Below, piece after piece: positions 5,522-6,274 of a stretch of DNA of 6,274 nucleotides. The stretch is taken from NCBI GenBank assembly GCA_023430285.1, contig JAEZAV010000103.1:1-6274 (forward strand), read 5' to 3'. Numbering within the stretch: the first letter of the stretch is position 1; the number at the start of each line of letters is the position of its first letter. A program made the position numbers and the translations under genes. Under the pieces are notes generated by a model. It made no database searches and was not told where the DNA came from. It saw only the letters and a program-made list of their open reading frames with translations. This DNA comes from Methanobacteriota archaeon. GTDB taxonomy: Archaea; Methanobacteriota; Methanobacteria; Methanobacteriales; Methanobacteriaceae.

Positions 5522-5547
5522 ATAACCCTTAAAGGGTTATTTTTTTT
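5522..5547 (+). terminator. Intrinsic terminator after the Fe protein gene
   Basis: ATAACCCTT (5522-5530) and AAGGGTTAT (5532-5540) form a stem with a very tight loop. An unbroken T tract runs to 5547, and further T runs lie at 5551-5557 and 5560-5564. It sits 25 bases after the stop codon and should isolate the downstream cysteine synthase gene. Confidence 0.85.
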
Positions 5548-5617
5548 AAATTTTTTTAATTTTTGTTTCTTTGGATAAATTAATGTAGAATCCAAGCCAA
5601 ATTAAATAATAGAAAGA

Positions 5618-5625
5618 TTTAAATA
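5618..5625 (+). promoter_or_regulatory. Candidate TATA box for cysteine synthase
   Basis: TTTAAATA follows a purine-rich AGAAAGA that resembles a TFB recognition element. A transcript from it would start near 5645-5650, inside the paired operators, leaving a leader of about 60 bases. TTATATATAG (5663-5672), at the edge of the second operator, is the alternative and would give a short leader. I cannot choose between them. Confidence 0.45.
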
Positions 5626-5639
5626 AAAAAACAATATTA

Positions 5640-5665
5640 TAACAATCGTTATATAACGATAGTTA
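5640..5665. promoter_or_regulatory. Operator copies 7 and 8: paired near-consensus sites forming one 26-base palindrome
   Basis: TAACAATCGTTA (5640-5651) and TAACGATAGTTA (5654-5665) each match TAACGATCGTTA at 11 of 12 positions. Their centres are 14 bases apart. Their single deviations lie at mirror positions, so the whole 26 bases is a palindrome with one mismatched pair. It lies about 46 bases before the cysteine synthase start and overlaps the possible TATA box at 5663-5672. This links cysteine synthase to the same regulator as D1 and D2. Confidence 0.8.
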
Positions 5666-5711
5666 TATATAGTTTGATGAAGTAATTAAAAATTAATCAG
5701 AAGGTGAAAAA

Positions 5712-6274
5712 ATGGTAAACATACCAAAATTGACAAGGGGAATAGCAAACGATATTACAGAAACAATAGGAAACACACCTCTAGTGAGGTTAAACAAACT
5801 AACAGAAGGATCAAAAGCCGAAGTATTGGTTAAAGTCGAATCATTCAACCCACTCTCGTCTGTTAAAGACAGAATTGGAGTGGCAATGATAGAAGCCGGA
5901 GAAGAAGCAGGTGTTATCAAAGAAAACACCATATTAATCGAACCAACTAGTGGAAATACTGGTATCGCACTGGCATTTGTAGCAGCTGCAAAGGGTTACA
6001 AACTCATTTTAACCATGCCAGACACCATGTCCATAGAAAGAAGAAAGTTACTCGCACTCCTAGGAGCAGAAATAGTCCTAACACCTGGAGCAAATGGAAT
6101 GCCAGGAGCAGTTGCCAAGGCAGAAGAATTAGCAGCAGAAATTCCAGGAGCAGTAATGCCTCAACAGTTTAAAAACGTTGCAAACCCTAAGATCCACAGG
6201 GAAACAACCGCACAAGAAATCTGGAGAGACACAGATGGAAAAGTTGATGTTTTGGTTTCAGGAACAGGAACAGG
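5712..6274 (+). CDS. cysK: Cysteine synthase (O-acetylserine sulfhydrylase, CysK type), partial at right edge
   Basis: This pyridoxal-phosphate enzyme makes cysteine from O-acetylserine and sulfide. The 188 codons visible are about 60% of the usual roughly 305-310 residues; the gene runs off the window. Lys52 in SSVKDRIG is the PLP Schiff-base lysine, PTSGNTG (78-84) is the substrate-binding loop, and TMPDTMSIERRKLL (101-114) and the FKNVANPKIH segment are typical of CysK. The start of the phosphate-binding GTGTG loop is at the edge (184-188). The start ATG follows GGTGA (5703-5707) by four bases. Methanogens often make cysteine by the tRNA-dependent SepRS/SepCysS route, so a close bacterial-type CysK suggests acquisition by transfer. 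Paired operators of the D1/D2 type precede it, which ties it to the reductase system. Cystathionine beta-synthase or O-phosphoserine sulfhydrylase relatives are less likely given the CysK-like motifs. Confidence 0.94.
   Translation, partial: MVNIPKLTRGIANDITETIGNTPLVRLNKLTEGSKAEVLVKVESFNPLSSVKDRIGVAMIEAGEEAGVIKENTILIEPTSGNTGIALAFVAAAKGYKLILTMPDTMSIERRKLLALLGAEIVLTPGANGMPGAVAKAEELAAEIPGAVMPQQFKNVANPKIHRETTAQEIWRDTDGKVDVLVSGTGT

Noticed and set aside
1..6274. CRISPR array, tRNA, rRNA, insertion sequence or integrase
   Set aside because: No regularly spaced long repeats, tRNA-like cloverleaf, or transposase/integrase coding was found. The repeated 12-base palindromes are irregularly spaced and sit at promoters.

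Overview
The window looks like accessory DNA from a methanogenic archaeon. Methanobacterium or a near relative is my best guess, but this is inference. The evidence is AT-rich DNA, archaeal TATA boxes (for example TATAAATA at 4577-4584), GGTGA-type ribosome binding sites, AGA/AGG and ATA codon use, and oligo-T terminators. It encodes a nitrogenase-like two-component reductase next to a cysteine synthase. Regulatory palindromes of one type are spread through the intergenic regions.

Layout: (1) 1-592, minus strand: the first 197 codons of a NifD-like subunit, here called D2, running off the left edge. (2) 593-916: a divergent control region with three copies of TAACGATCGTTA. (3) 917-1306, plus: a small stand-alone NifX/NifB-C-terminal-type cofactor-binding protein. 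(4) 1307-1548: an oligo-T terminator, then a second control region with two perfect and one degenerate palindrome. (5) 1549-3075 and 3079-4434, plus: a tightly coupled NifD-like (D1) and NifK-like (K1) pair. D1 most likely starts at the TTG at 1549, not the upstream ATG at 1504. (6) 4435-4614: a strong hairpin and a separate promoter. (7) 4615-5496, plus: a NifH-type Fe protein followed by an intrinsic terminator. (8) 5497-5711: control region with two fused near-palindromes. (9) 5712 to the right edge, plus: cysteine synthase, truncated by the window.

How the parts fit: the Fe protein has all residues needed for ATP-driven electron delivery. D1 and K1 keep all six P-cluster cysteines, and D1 keeps the Cys/His pair that holds the FeMo-co-type cofactor. 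D1 and D2 both lack the N2-reduction residues Gln191 and His195 of NifD (here Val and Tyr). No NifI1/NifI2, no AnfG/VnfG and no NrpR-type operator is seen. Together with the cysteine synthase under the same palindrome, this points away from N2 fixation. It suggests a reductase of the methylthio-alkane reductase (MarHDK) kind, releasing sulfur from organic thioethers, with cysteine synthase assimilating the sulfur. The substrate and the regulator are inferences. The palindrome-based regulon and the duplicated component 1 are the most novel aspects.
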